From Candidatus Accumulibacter sp. ACC003 (GTDB taxonomy: Bacteria; Pseudomonadota; Gammaproteobacteria; Burkholderiales; Rhodocyclaceae): 64,000 nucleotides of DNA. Shown piece after piece: positions 53,873 to 62,603 of this stretch. The notes under the pieces were generated by a model. That model saw only the letters and a program-made list of their open reading frames with translations, did not search any database and was not told where the DNA came from. The translations under genes and the position numbers were made by a program. The stretch's first letter is position 1; each line of letters begins with the position of its first letter. Location of the stretch: NCBI RefSeq assembly GCF_907163085.1, contig NZ_CAJQTX010000001.1, forward strand, positions 265,001 through 329,000. The letters are read 5' to 3'.

Positions 53873-54760
53873 ATGCCCATGCTATTGGCGCGCCCGCTGG
53901 CCTGGCTGCTGGGCATTCTGTTCAGCGTTCTGCTCGCCGCCGGCGCCGGCGCCGGCGTCGCCAGCGGCGCCGAGCAATCGGCGCCGGCGATTCCGCCAAT
54001 GGCGGCGCGGGTGACCGACCTGACCGGGACGCTGGCCAGCGAGCAAGCGGCGACGCTCGATGCCAGGCTGGCGGCCTTCGAACGCGACAAGGGCGCGCAG
54101 ATTGCGGTGTTGATCGTGCCAACGGTAGAACCCGAAACCATCGCGCAGTACGCGCTGCGGGTCGTCGAGGCGTGGCAGCTGGGGCGGCAGGGAATCGACG
54201 ATGGCGCGCTGCTGCTGATCGCCAAGGACGACCGCAAGCTGCGCATCGAGGTCGGCTACGGGCTCGAAGGCGCGCTCAACGACGCCACTGCCAAGCGCAT
54301 CATCAGCGAAACGATAGCCCCGCGCTTCAAGCAGGGCGACTTCGCCGGCGGTATCGACGCCGGCGTCGACGCGATCCTCAAGGTGGTCGCCGGCGAGCCG
54401 CTGCCGAGTGTCGCAGCGCGCCAGCCGGGCGCCAGCAAGGATACTTTCGAGACGCTGTTGATCGGCGCTTTCATGCTGGTCTTCGTCGTCGGCCGCGTGC
54501 TGCGCGCCATTTTCGGGCGCTTTCTGGCGGCAGCGATCGTTGCCGTCGCCGCCGGCGTCATTGCCACGATGCTGTTTTCGTCACTACTGCTGGCGGCGAT
54601 TGTCGGCATGGTCGCTTTCGTCGCCTCGCTGTTTGCCGGCGCCCTGGCTACGGGAATTGGCGCTTCGCGGGGCGCTCGCTGGGGCGGTGGCGGCGGTGGT
54701 GGTGGCTTTTCAGGTGGTGGCGGCCGTTTCGGTGGCGGCGGCGCTTCGGGAGGCTGGTGA
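53873..54760 (+). CDS. TPM domain membrane protein (YgcG type)
   Basis: A 295-aa membrane protein. Signal peptide or N-terminal helix (LAWLLGILFSVLLAAGAGAGVASG), then a periplasmic TPM domain (about residues 40-165: VTDLTGTLASEQAATLDARLAAFERDKGAQIAVLIVPTVEPETIAQYALRVVEAWQLG...VGYGLEGALNDATAKRI), two or three C-terminal membrane helices (~195-260) and a Gly-rich tail (GGGGGGGFSGGGGRFGGG). This is the usual YgcG architecture paired with LemA. It starts 3 nt after the lemA stop and touches the next gene by one base. Confidence 0.93.
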   Translation: MPMLLARPLAWLLGILFSVLLAAGAGAGVASGAEQSAPAIPPMAARVTDLTGTLASEQAATLDARLAAFERDKGAQIAVLIVPTVEPETIAQYALRVVEAWQLGRQGIDDGALLLIAKDDRKLRIEVGYGLEGALNDATAKRIISETIAPRFKQGDFAGGIDAGVDAILKVVAGEPLPSVAARQPGASKDTFETLLIGAFMLVFVVGRVLRAIFGRFLAAAIVAVAAGVIATMLFSSLLLAAIVGMVAFVASLFAGALATGIGASRGARWGGGGGGGGFSGGGGRFGGGGASGGW

Positions 54761-55257
54761 TGCAATTGACGCGACTGCTAAGGCACCTGCTGCTGCCCGA
54801 CTGGTGGCAAGTGCGGGTTTTTTCGCCGCCAGTCCTGCGCCGCCTCGAGCAGGCGGTCGCGGCTTCCGAGTCGGCGCATCTCGGTGAGTTGCGGGTGGTC
54901 GTCGAAGGCAACCTGCCGCTGGCGGGCTTATGGCGTGGGCAAACGCCGCGTCAGCGGGCGATCGATCTGTTTGCACAGCTGCGGGTGTGGGATACCGAGC
55001 ACAACAGCGGCGTTCTGATTTACCTGCAAGGCGTAGACCGGCGCGTCGAAATCGTCGCCGATCGGGGAATTGACGCCAAGCTTGGCGGTGAATTCTGGGA
55101 CGGCGTCTGCCGGCAAATGGCGAGCTCTTTTCGCCGCGGCGAGTTCGAAAGCGGTACGCTGCTGGCCTTGAGCACGATCACCGCGGCGCTGCGCGAACAC
55201 TTCCCGGCCGGCGCCGAGAATGCCGACGAACTGCCGAACGCGCCGCTGCTGCTCTAG
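54760..55257 (+). CDS. TPM domain protein, short form
   Basis: A 165-aa protein with a second TPM domain and no signal peptide: RLEQAVAASESAHLGELRVVVEGNLPL, RAIDLFAQLRVWDTEHNSGVLIYLQGVDRRVEIVADRGIDAKLGGEFWDGVCRQMASSFRRGEFESGTLLALSTI. The start ATG overlaps the previous stop (TGATG). The unit lemA-TPM-TPM is a frequent proteobacterial arrangement. It is probably cytoplasmic, facing the membrane partner; function unknown. Confidence 0.92.
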   Translation: MQLTRLLRHLLLPDWWQVRVFSPPVLRRLEQAVAASESAHLGELRVVVEGNLPLAGLWRGQTPRQRAIDLFAQLRVWDTEHNSGVLIYLQGVDRRVEIVADRGIDAKLGGEFWDGVCRQMASSFRRGEFESGTLLALSTITAALREHFPAGAENADELPNAPLLL

Positions 55258-55292
55258 CGTCCGACGACTCGCTGCCGGCCTGGCGGACGCGT

Positions 55293-55814
55293 CTAACTTT
55301 CGGCGTAGCGGACGCGCTGACGGGGCTTGCTCGGCTGCGTCAGGTGGCTCAGGGGCATCACGTGCGTTTGTTTGACGGTGTTCAAGGCGATGCTGGTCTT
55401 GATGCGGGCTACTCCCGGCAGGCACAACAGGCGCTTCATCATCAGTTCCGAGAACGCTGCCAGGTCCGGGACGAGAATTCGCAGCATGTAATCGGCGTCA
55501 CCGCTGACCGAGAAACAATCGAGCACTTCGGGCATCGCGGCGATGGCGCTTTCGAAGGTCTCGCTGGCGGTTTCGCGGTGGCTCTCGAGGATCACCTGGG
55601 CAAAGGCCGTCACCCCGAGTCCCAGCGCCGACGGCGCGAGCAAGGCGACGTAGCCGGCGATGACGCCGTCTTCCTCCAGGCGCTGGATGCGCCGGCTGAT
55701 CTGCGAGGCAGAAAGCTTGATCTGCTCGCCAAGCGTCGCGTTGGTGGCATTGCCCTTGCGCTGCAGTGCGTCAAGGAGTGCAAGATCGTATCGATCTATG
55801 GTGATTTTAGACAT
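55293..55814 (-). CDS. Lrp/AsnC family transcriptional regulator
   Basis: A 173-aa regulator. N-terminal helix-turn-helix: DRYDLALLDALQRKGNATNATLGEQIKLSASQISRRIQRLEEDGVIAGYVALL (about residues 7-60). C-terminal effector (RAM) domain: FAQVILESHRE...AMPEVLDCFSVSGDADYMLRILVPDLAAFSELM, ending GVARIKTSIALNTVKQT. It diverges from the indolepyruvate decarboxylase gene across 119 bp, which is the usual place for an Lrp-type regulator responding to amino acids; control of that gene is inferred. Confidence 0.94.
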   Translation of the reverse strand: MSKITIDRYDLALLDALQRKGNATNATLGEQIKLSASQISRRIQRLEEDGVIAGYVALLAPSALGLGVTAFAQVILESHRETASETFESAIAAMPEVLDCFSVSGDADYMLRILVPDLAAFSELMMKRLLCLPGVARIKTSIALNTVKQTHVMPLSHLTQPSKPRQRVRYAES

Positions 55815-55933
55815 TTATTGCCCAATATGCGCATGAAGTGTGCGCAGTATAGGGGGTTTTGTCGATTTTTCCAATACCTCTTGCGGCTCATTGGTGTCAT
55901 TATGTTCTCTTCGACAAGCTTGGAGAAGTGGCG

Positions 55934-57556
55934 ATGAAACTCACCGAGTCCCTGCTGAATGCGTTGAAGGAAAACGGTGCCCGCCAGATTTTCGGTATTC
56001 CCGGAGATTTTGCGCTGCCTTTTTTCAAGATTATCGAGGAGTCGCGGATTCTGCCACTCTATACGCTGTCGCACGAACCGGGTGTCGGCTTCGCCGCCGA
56101 TGCGGCGGCACGGATGGTCGGCGGGCTGGGTGTCGCGGCAGTGACCTACGGCGCCGGGGCGCTGAATATGATCAATCCGGTCGCTGCGGCGTACGCCGAG
56201 AAGTCGCCGCTGGTGGTGCTTTCGGGCGGCCCGGGCAAGAACGAAGCCAAGGCCGGCCTGCTGCTGCACCATCAGGCCAAGACGCTCGACTCGCAGTTCC
56301 AGATCTTTCGCGAAATCACTTGCGACCAGCTGCGCCTCGACGACGCCGAGCGGGCGCCGGCCGACATCGCCCGCGTGCTCGGCAATTGCCTGCGCTACTC
56401 GCGGCCGGTGTATATCGAGCTGCCACGCGACATGGTCGGCGCCGCGTGTCAGGCGGTGCCGCCATTGCTCGCACCGACAGTCGATCAGGACGCGCTCGAC
56501 GCCTGCGTAGACGAGATTCGCGCGCGTTTGCAACAGGCGACCCGACCGGCGCTGATGGTCGGCGTCGAGGTTCGCCGCTTCGGGCTCGAAGAGCGCGTTG
56601 CCGAGCTGGCGCGCCGGCTGGCGCTGCCGGTGGTCACCAGTTTCATGGGGCGTGGCCTGCTGGCCGACGCCGACGTCCCCTTGATCGGTACCTACATGGG
56701 CGTTGCCGGTCTGCCCGAGGTGACCGAACTGGTCGAGAACTCGGACGGGCTGTTGCTGCTCGGGGTGATCATCTGCGACACGAATTTCGGCGTTTCGGCG
56801 AGCAAGATCGACTTGCGCAAGACGATTCAGGCGCTCGATGGGCAGGTCACGATGGCCTACCACACCTATCCACAGATCCCGCTGACGGCGCTGGTCGATC
56901 GGCTGCTGGAGTGCGTGCCGGCGGGGCATTACGCCTATTCGATGACGCCGCGCGTGTTTCCGCACGGCATGGTCGCCGATCAGGCGCCGCTGACACCGAC
57001 CGATATTGCCGCCGCGGTCAACGATCTGATGGCCAAACACGGCAAGCTGCCGATTGCCTCCGACATGGGCGACTGCCTGTTCACGGCCATGGACATCGAG
57101 CACACGGCATTGGTCGCACCGGGCTATTACGCGACGATGGGTTTCGGCGTGCCGGCCGGCCTCGGCGTACAGGCGGCGACCGGGCAGCGGCCGCTGATCC
57201 TGGTCGGTGACGGCGCCTTCCAGATGACCGGCTGGGAACTCGGCAACTGCCAGCGTTATGGCTGGGACCCGATCGTCCTGGTGTTCAACAACGCCAGCTG
57301 GGAAATGCTGCGCACCTTCCAGCCGGAATCGTCGTTCAACGATCTCGGCCACTGGGGGTTTGCTGAAATGGCCGCCGGACTCGGCGGCGACGGGCGACGC
57401 GTCGGCAGCCGCGGCGAACTCAAGGAGGCGCTCGAGCAGGCGGTGGCGACGCGTGGCCGCTTTCAGCTGATCGAGTTGACCATACCGCGTGGTGTCTTGT
57501 CGACGACGCTGGCGCGCTTCGTCGCTGGCGTCAAGCAGCTCAATGCCGTGAAGTAG
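55934..57556 (+). CDS. ipdC: Indolepyruvate/phenylpyruvate decarboxylase
   Basis: A 540-aa thiamine-diphosphate enzyme that decarboxylates aromatic 2-oxo acids to aldehydes (Ehrlich-type or auxin-type route). N-terminal binding domain with GIPGDFALPFFKIIEESRILPLYTLSHEPGVGFAADAAARM (catalytic Glu of HEP), and C-terminal cofactor motif LILVGDGAFQMTGWELGNCQRYGWDPIVLVFNN (GDG...NN). Azospirillum-type indolepyruvate decarboxylases are the closest known relatives by pattern. The ATG at 55934 has GGAGAAG upstream; the frame opens 25 codons earlier. An Lrp-type regulator diverges next door. Confidence 0.9.
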   Translation: MKLTESLLNALKENGARQIFGIPGDFALPFFKIIEESRILPLYTLSHEPGVGFAADAAARMVGGLGVAAVTYGAGALNMINPVAAAYAEKSPLVVLSGGPGKNEAKAGLLLHHQAKTLDSQFQIFREITCDQLRLDDAERAPADIARVLGNCLRYSRPVYIELPRDMVGAACQAVPPLLAPTVDQDALDACVDEIRARLQQATRPALMVGVEVRRFGLEERVAELARRLALPVVTSFMGRGLLADADVPLIGTYMGVAGLPEVTELVENSDGLLLLGVIICDTNFGVSASKIDLRKTIQALDGQVTMAYHTYPQIPLTALVDRLLECVPAGHYAYSMTPRVFPHGMVADQAPLTPTDIAAAVNDLMAKHGKLPIASDMGDCLFTAMDIEHTALVAPGYYATMGFGVPAGLGVQAATGQRPLILVGDGAFQMTGWELGNCQRYGWDPIVLVFNNASWEMLRTFQPESSFNDLGHWGFAEMAAGLGGDGRRVGSRGELKEALEQAVATRGRFQLIELTIPRGVLSTTLARFVAGVKQLNAVK

Positions 57557-57579
57557 AGCAGCAGAGGCCTTGCTGGCGC

Positions 57580-57751
57580 GGCTAAGGCGATTTCTGTCAA
57601 AGAACATACCACCTTGCTGGTCTTTTCACCCGCCTTCTGTGTTGCGACAACCAGTTGCATAGTTCGACTATGCGCCTGTTGTCGCGCCTTGAAGACGACC
57701 GAAAATCCGGCGCAATCTGGTACGTCCTTTTCCGGCAATCGCCTTAGTGCC
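57580..57751. repeat. MITE-like ~170-bp palindromic element
   Basis: Imperfect inverted repeats run inwards for ~80 bp from GGCTAAGGCGATT at 57580 and the complement at the right end (GGCACTAAGGCGATT, ending 57751), with shared inner blocks AAAG.AC.TACCA..TTGC and TTTTC. The centre is a strong hairpin: GCGACAAC...GCATAGT, loop TCG, ACTATGC...GTTGTCGC. No transposase is inside. The right edge includes the stop codon of the lplT-like gene. Confidence 0.85.
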
Positions 57752-59006
57752 TGCTGTCGTCGAGATGGATGACGTCGTCGTGGTGCCGCTGGTTGGCCTG
57801 ATGGCGGCGTTTGACGAGGAACATCGAGCCGCTGAGGAAGACGCCGAACAGTGTAATCACCAGGTAGATCGACATTTCGCAGCGGACCATCACGAAGTAG
57901 ATGCCGGTCATCGCCAGGATCGACAGGTTTTCGTTGAAGTTCTGCACGGCGATCGAATGACCGGCACCCATCAGGATGTGGCCGCGGTGCTGCAGCAGCG
58001 CGTTCATCGGCACCACGAAGAAGCCCGACAGCGCGCCGATCAGGACCAGTAGCGGCACCGCCAGCCAGACGTGTTGCACGTAGTTCATCACCAGCACGAT
58101 GATCCCCATGGCGATGCCCAGCGGAATGACGCGCACCGCCTTGCGCAGGGTGATCAGGCGCGCCGCGCCGACGGCGCCCAGAGCGACGCCGACGGCGACC
58201 ACGCCCTGCAGCATGCTCGACTTCGAGAGGTCCAGTTGCAGCGCGCTTTCGGCCCACTTGATGACGATGAACTGCAGAGTGGCGCCGGCGCCCCAGAACA
58301 GCGTCGTCACGGCCAGCGAAATCTGACCCAGGCGGTCGCGCCAGAGCAGCAGCAGGCAGTGATTGAATTCGCGCAGCAGGTACCAGGGATTCTTGTGCAA
58401 CACCCGGTGGTCGACGCCGGTGTCGGGAATGTAGAGGTTGAACAGGGCGGCGAGCACGTAGAAGCCGGCCACGAAACAGATCGCCATCTCGCCGACCGTA
58501 TCGACGCCGGTGTCGATTACCGGGACGTCGAAACTGAGCAGGGCCGCGGCGACGTCCGGCCTGATCAGCAAGCCGCCGACGACGACGCCGAGAATGATTG
58601 CACCGACCGTCAATCCTTCGATCCAGCCGTTGGCGACGACCAGCAGACGATGCGGCAGGTACTCGGTGAGGATGCCGTACTTGGCCGGCGAGTAGGCGGC
58701 GGCGCCAAGACCGACCACCGCGTAGGCCAATAGCGGATGGACATCCCAGTACATCATCGCGCAACCGAGGACCTTGATCGCGTTGCTGATGAACATCACC
58801 CGCCACTTGGGCATCGAGTCGGCAAAAGCGCCGACAAAAGCGGCAAGAGCGACGTAGGAGACGGTGAAAAAGGTTTTCAGCAGCGGCTCGTACTCGCTCG
58901 GCGCCTGCATGTCGCGCAGGATCGAAATGGCGACGATGAGCAGGACGTTGTCGGCCAGCGCGGAAAAAAACTGCGCGGCCATGATGATGTAGAAGCCGAA
59001 AGGCAT
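57744..59006 (-). CDS. lplT: MFS transporter, lysophospholipid transporter LplT-like
   Basis: A 420-aa major-facilitator protein with about 11-12 hydrophobic helices. N-terminus FGFYIIMAAQFFSALADNVLLIVAISIL and the motif AFVGAFADSMPKWRVMFISNAIKVLGC match LplT, which flips lysophospholipids inward. AYSPAKYGILTEYLPHRLLVVANGWIEGLTV is the family's second signature. The gene stands alone here without the acyltransferase (aas) usually linked to it in enterics. The last codons and stop overlap the right arm of the palindromic element. Confidence 0.9.
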   Translation of the reverse strand: MPFGFYIIMAAQFFSALADNVLLIVAISILRDMQAPSEYEPLLKTFFTVSYVALAAFVGAFADSMPKWRVMFISNAIKVLGCAMMYWDVHPLLAYAVVGLGAAAYSPAKYGILTEYLPHRLLVVANGWIEGLTVGAIILGVVVGGLLIRPDVAAALLSFDVPVIDTGVDTVGEMAICFVAGFYVLAALFNLYIPDTGVDHRVLHKNPWYLLREFNHCLLLLWRDRLGQISLAVTTLFWGAGATLQFIVIKWAESALQLDLSKSSMLQGVVAVGVALGAVGAARLITLRKAVRVIPLGIAMGIIVLVMNYVQHVWLAVPLLVLIGALSGFFVVPMNALLQHRGHILMGAGHSIAVQNFNENLSILAMTGIYFVMVRCEMSIYLVITLFGVFLSGSMFLVKRRHQANQRHHDDVIHLDDSRH

Positions 59007-59194
59007 GGAGTTTTCTGGACGAGGGTGTTTCGATATGCTGGGCTTATACCATGAAAGTCAGCAACTTGTTACTCCACCGCCCGTGGCCGCATGGCCAACA
59101 GGCCCAGCGGCGCCTGGTCGGCGGCGTCTCTTTTACGTTTGCTTAAGCTAATATGATCGAACATACTAATATGCAAGTCGAAACAGGGGGACCT

Positions 59195-60097
59195 ATGGCC
59201 GATCGGCGCCTACAGGTGTTTCATGCCGTTGCCAAGCACCTTTCTTTTACCAGGGCCGGCGAGGCGCTGCACATGACGCAGCCGGCAGTGACCTTTCAGA
59301 TCAAGCAACTCGAAGAGCATTTCAATGCCCGCCTTTTCGATCGCGGTGGCGGCCGCATCGCGCTGACTGCAGCCGGCGATCTGGCGCTCGGTTACGCCGC
59401 GCGCATCCTTGAACTGTCCGCCGAGCTCGACATTCGCGTCGCCGAAATGACCGGCCAGATGAGCGGCAGCCTGGTGGTCGGCGCCAGCACGACAATTGCC
59501 GAATTCATGCTGCCGCCGATCCTCGGCGAGTTCAACGTCCTTTATCCGCTGGTGCGGGCGCGGCTTACGGTGGCCAACTCCGAGGCGATTTGCAGCGCCA
59601 TTGCTGCGCACGCGCTCGATATCGGGCTGGTCGAGTCGCCGGTGACGCAAGCCAGCCTGCAATGCGAGGTCTGCGGCGACGATGAACTGCAAGTGGTCTG
59701 TCCGCCGAATCATCCGCTGGCCAGTCACGCCGATATCGATGTGCGCGGCCTGCTGGAGCACGACTTCGTTGCCCGCGAGCCAGGTTCGAGTACCCGCAAC
59801 GTCACTGACGACTACCTGCAGGCCTGCGGCGTCGAGCCCGAACAGCTGCGGACGGTGATGGAGTTGTCGAGTCCGGAAGCCTTGAAAGGCATGGTCGCCG
59901 CCGGCTTGGGCTTTTCGATCGTTTCCCGGGCCAGTTTCGAAAAAGAGCGTCAACTGGGGACGCTGGTCGGCGTGCCGCTGCGGCCAGCGCTCAAGCGGAC
60001 CTTGTCGCTGGTCTATCCGCGTGAGCGATTCCGTTCGCAGGTGGTCCTCAGCTTCGTCGAATTCGCGCGCAACAAGCTCAAGGAGCTGTCCAGCTGA
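59195..60097 (+). CDS. LysR family transcriptional regulator
   Basis: A 300-aa regulator. N-terminal helix-turn-helix: RRLQVFHAVAKHLSFTRAGEALHMTQPAVTFQIKQLEEHFNARLFDR (residues 4-50). C-terminal substrate-binding domain from about 90 (GSLVVGASTTIAEFMLPPILGEFNVLYP...). The pattern resembles CbbR/CysB-like regulators that control carbon or sulfur pathways, but no target is nearby. The ATG at 59195 is chosen for a GGGGG just upstream; an ATG at 59171 is in frame. The stop overlaps the alr start by one base. Confidence 0.9.
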   Translation: MADRRLQVFHAVAKHLSFTRAGEALHMTQPAVTFQIKQLEEHFNARLFDRGGGRIALTAAGDLALGYAARILELSAELDIRVAEMTGQMSGSLVVGASTTIAEFMLPPILGEFNVLYPLVRARLTVANSEAICSAIAAHALDIGLVESPVTQASLQCEVCGDDELQVVCPPNHPLASHADIDVRGLLEHDFVAREPGSSTRNVTDDYLQACGVEPEQLRTVMELSSPEALKGMVAAGLGFSIVSRASFEKERQLGTLVGVPLRPALKRTLSLVYPRERFRSQVVLSFVEFARNKLKELSS

Positions 60098-61197
60098 TGC
60101 CGCGTCCGATCGAGGCGCGCATTGACCTCGCGGCGCTGCGTCACAACTATCTGCTCGCCAGGCAGCACGCCACCCGCCAGCACCGTAGCGCCAGGGCCTG
60201 GGCAGTGGTCAAGGCCAATGCCTATGGGCACGGCCTGCTGCGCGCCGCAGCGGCGCTCGGCGACGTCGCCGACGGTTTTGCGCTGCTCGATCTCGACGAG
60301 GCGATCCGTCTGCGCGAGGCGGGTATCCGGCAACCGATTCTGCTGCTCGAGGGCTTTTTCGAGGCCGCCGATGTGAGCGTCTGCGCGGCCTACGAGCTGA
60401 CCGTCGTGGTGCACCGCCTGGAGCAATTGCAGATGCTGCGGCGGGCGCCGCAGCCGCTGCCGATTTATCTGAAGCTCAATAGCGGCATGAATCGGCTGGG
60501 CGTGAACGCCGAGCAGTTGCCGGCGTTCCGCCGCGAGCTGACGGCCGCGTCGCCGGCGCTGGCCGCGGTGACGCTGATGACGCACTTTGCCGAGGCCGAC
60601 GGTGACCGTGGCGAGGGCTGCATCGCCTGGCAGCTCGAGCGCTTTGCAGCGATGACCGACGGCTGGTCCGAGGCTGCCGGCTGGCCGCTGTCGCTGGCCA
60701 ACTCGGCGGCGATCCTGCGCTACCCGCAGACCGCGCACGCCTGGGTGCGGCCAGGGATCATGCTCTATGGTGGCAGTCCGTTCGCCGACCAGGACGCCGC
60801 CAGCCTCGACTTGCGGCCGGTAATGACGCTGCACAGCCGCATCCTGGCGGTCCAGGACATCGGCGCTGGCGAGCGCGTCGGTTATGGCGGCAGCTTCGTC
60901 GCGGCCGGGCCGACACGCGTCGGCATCGTCGCTTGCGGTTACGCCGACGGCTACCCGCGGCACGCGCCGGGCGGCACGCCGATTGTCGTTGGTGGCCGCC
61001 GGACGCAGACCCTGGGGCGGGTGTCGATGGACATGCTGGCGTGTGATCTGACGGCTTTGCCGGAGGCCGGCGTCGATAGTCCGGTGCTGTTGTGGGGCGA
61101 GGGCTTGCCGGCCGACGAGGTGGCGAGCGCTGCCGGGACGATCAGTTATGAGCTGTTCTGCGCACTGGCGCCGCGTGTGCCGGTGCTGACGATCTGA
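60097..61197 (+). CDS. alr: Alanine racemase
   Basis: A 366-aa pyridoxal-phosphate enzyme making D-alanine for peptidoglycan. The PLP lysine lies in WAVVKANAYGHGLLRAA (about residues 35-51); the second catalytic residue is the Tyr in GERVGYGGSFVA near 263. KLNSGMNRLGV and MTHFAEAD are family motifs, and the C-terminal beta domain is complete (GRVSMDMLACDLT...). The ATG overlaps the previous gene by one base. radA follows after 2 nt, so LysR-alr-radA may be co-transcribed. Confidence 0.96.
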   Translation: MPRPIEARIDLAALRHNYLLARQHATRQHRSARAWAVVKANAYGHGLLRAAAALGDVADGFALLDLDEAIRLREAGIRQPILLLEGFFEAADVSVCAAYELTVVVHRLEQLQMLRRAPQPLPIYLKLNSGMNRLGVNAEQLPAFRRELTAASPALAAVTLMTHFAEADGDRGEGCIAWQLERFAAMTDGWSEAAGWPLSLANSAAILRYPQTAHAWVRPGIMLYGGSPFADQDAASLDLRPVMTLHSRILAVQDIGAGERVGYGGSFVAAGPTRVGIVACGYADGYPRHAPGGTPIVVGGRRTQTLGRVSMDMLACDLTALPEAGVDSPVLLWGEGLPADEVASAAGTISYELFCALAPRVPVLTI

Positions 61198-61199
61198 GC

Positions 61200-62579
61200 A
61201 TGGCCAGGCTTGCCGGCGCCGCGAAAACGATCTTCTCGTGCACCGAGTGCGGTGCCAGCGCTGCCAAGTGGCAGGGGCAGTGCCCCGGTTGCGGCGTCTG
61301 GAATACGCTCGTCGAGACCGTCGCCGAAGCCGCCGCCACTGGCCAGCAGCGACGCTTCGCGGCGCTTGGCGGTACCGCGGGGCTGCAGACGCTCAGTGAA
61401 ATCGAAGCCCGCGAAGAGGACCGTCTGCCGACCGGTATCAGCGAGTTCGATCGCGCGCTCGGTGGCGGACTGGTCGCCGGCGGCGTCGTGCTGATCGGTG
61501 GCGACCCGGGAATCGGCAAGAGTACCTTACTGCTGCAGGCGCTCGCCGAGATGTCCGAGCGGCGCAAGGTGCTCTACGTCAGCGGCGAGGAGTCGGGGCA
61601 GCAGATTGCGATGCGCGCGCGCCGCTTGTCGCTCGAGACGCGCGCGCTCAAATTGCTCGCCGAAATCAATCTCGAAAGAATCCTGGCGACGCTGCAAGCG
61701 GCAAAGCCGCAGGTGGCGGTGATCGACTCGATCCAGACGCTGTGGTCGGATCAGCTCAACTCGGCGCCGGGATCGGTCGCGCAGGTACGCGAATGCGCAG
61801 CCCAATTGACGCGTCTGGCCAAGCAGACGGGTATCACCGTGATCCTCGTCGGCCACGTCACCAAGGAGGGCGCGCTGGCCGGGCCGCGGGTCCTCGAACA
61901 CATTGTCGACACGGTGCTCTATTTCGAGGGCGACGCGCACTCGAGCTTCCGCCTGATCCGCGCCGTCAAGAACCGCTACGGCGCGGTCAACGAGATCGGC
62001 GTCTTTGCGATGACCGATCGTGGCCTGAAAGGCGTCAGCAACCCCTCGGCGATCTTTCTGTCGCCGCACGGCCAGGACGTTCCGGGGTCGTGCGTGCTGG
62101 TCACCCAGGAAGGCACGCGGCCGCTGCTGGTCGAAATCCAGGCGCTCGTCGATCAGGCGCACGGCAACCCGCGGCGCCTGACCGTCGGCCTCGATGCCCA
62201 GCGTCTGGCGATGCTGCTGGCGGTCCTGCACCGCCATGCAGGAATCGTCTGCTTCGATCAGGACGTCTTCGTCAATGCCGTCGGCGGCGTCAAGATCGGC
62301 GAGCCAGCGGCTGATCTGGCGGTCATCTTGGCAATTATTTCATCGCTTAAAAACAAGGCCTTGCCGGATAAGCTCATTGTCTTCGGCGAGGTCGGCCTGG
62401 CCGGCGAAATACGGCCCGCGCCGCGTGGCCAGGAACGCCTCAGGGAAGCCGCCAAGCTCGGCTTCAGCCGCGCCATGATCCCCGAAGCCAACCAGCCGAG
62501 GCAGGCCATCGCTGGCCTCGAGCTGATCGCCGTGCGGCGTGTTGAAGAAGCGGTGCAGCGCTTGCGCGACCTGGAATGA
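61200..62579 (+). CDS. radA: DNA repair protein RadA
   Basis: A 459-aa recombination protein (branch migration). N-terminal zinc finger CTECGASAAKWQGQCPGCGVWNTL (C-x2-C...C-x2-C), Walker A GGDPGIGKSTLLLQ (about residues 98-111), the RadA-specific KNRYGAVNEIGVF motif (about 257-269) and a C-terminal Lon-protease-like domain (VNAVGGVKIGEPAADLAVILAIISS...GEVGLAGEIRP). Length is normal (E. coli 460 aa). It begins 2 nt after alr. Confidence 0.97.
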   Translation: MARLAGAAKTIFSCTECGASAAKWQGQCPGCGVWNTLVETVAEAAATGQQRRFAALGGTAGLQTLSEIEAREEDRLPTGISEFDRALGGGLVAGGVVLIGGDPGIGKSTLLLQALAEMSERRKVLYVSGEESGQQIAMRARRLSLETRALKLLAEINLERILATLQAAKPQVAVIDSIQTLWSDQLNSAPGSVAQVRECAAQLTRLAKQTGITVILVGHVTKEGALAGPRVLEHIVDTVLYFEGDAHSSFRLIRAVKNRYGAVNEIGVFAMTDRGLKGVSNPSAIFLSPHGQDVPGSCVLVTQEGTRPLLVEIQALVDQAHGNPRRLTVGLDAQRLAMLLAVLHRHAGIVCFDQDVFVNAVGGVKIGEPAADLAVILAIISSLKNKALPDKLIVFGEVGLAGEIRPAPRGQERLREAAKLGFSRAMIPEANQPRQAIAGLELIAVRRVEEAVQRLRDLE

Positions 62580-62603
62580 GCCGCCGCGGCGGCCAGGAAC
62601 GCG

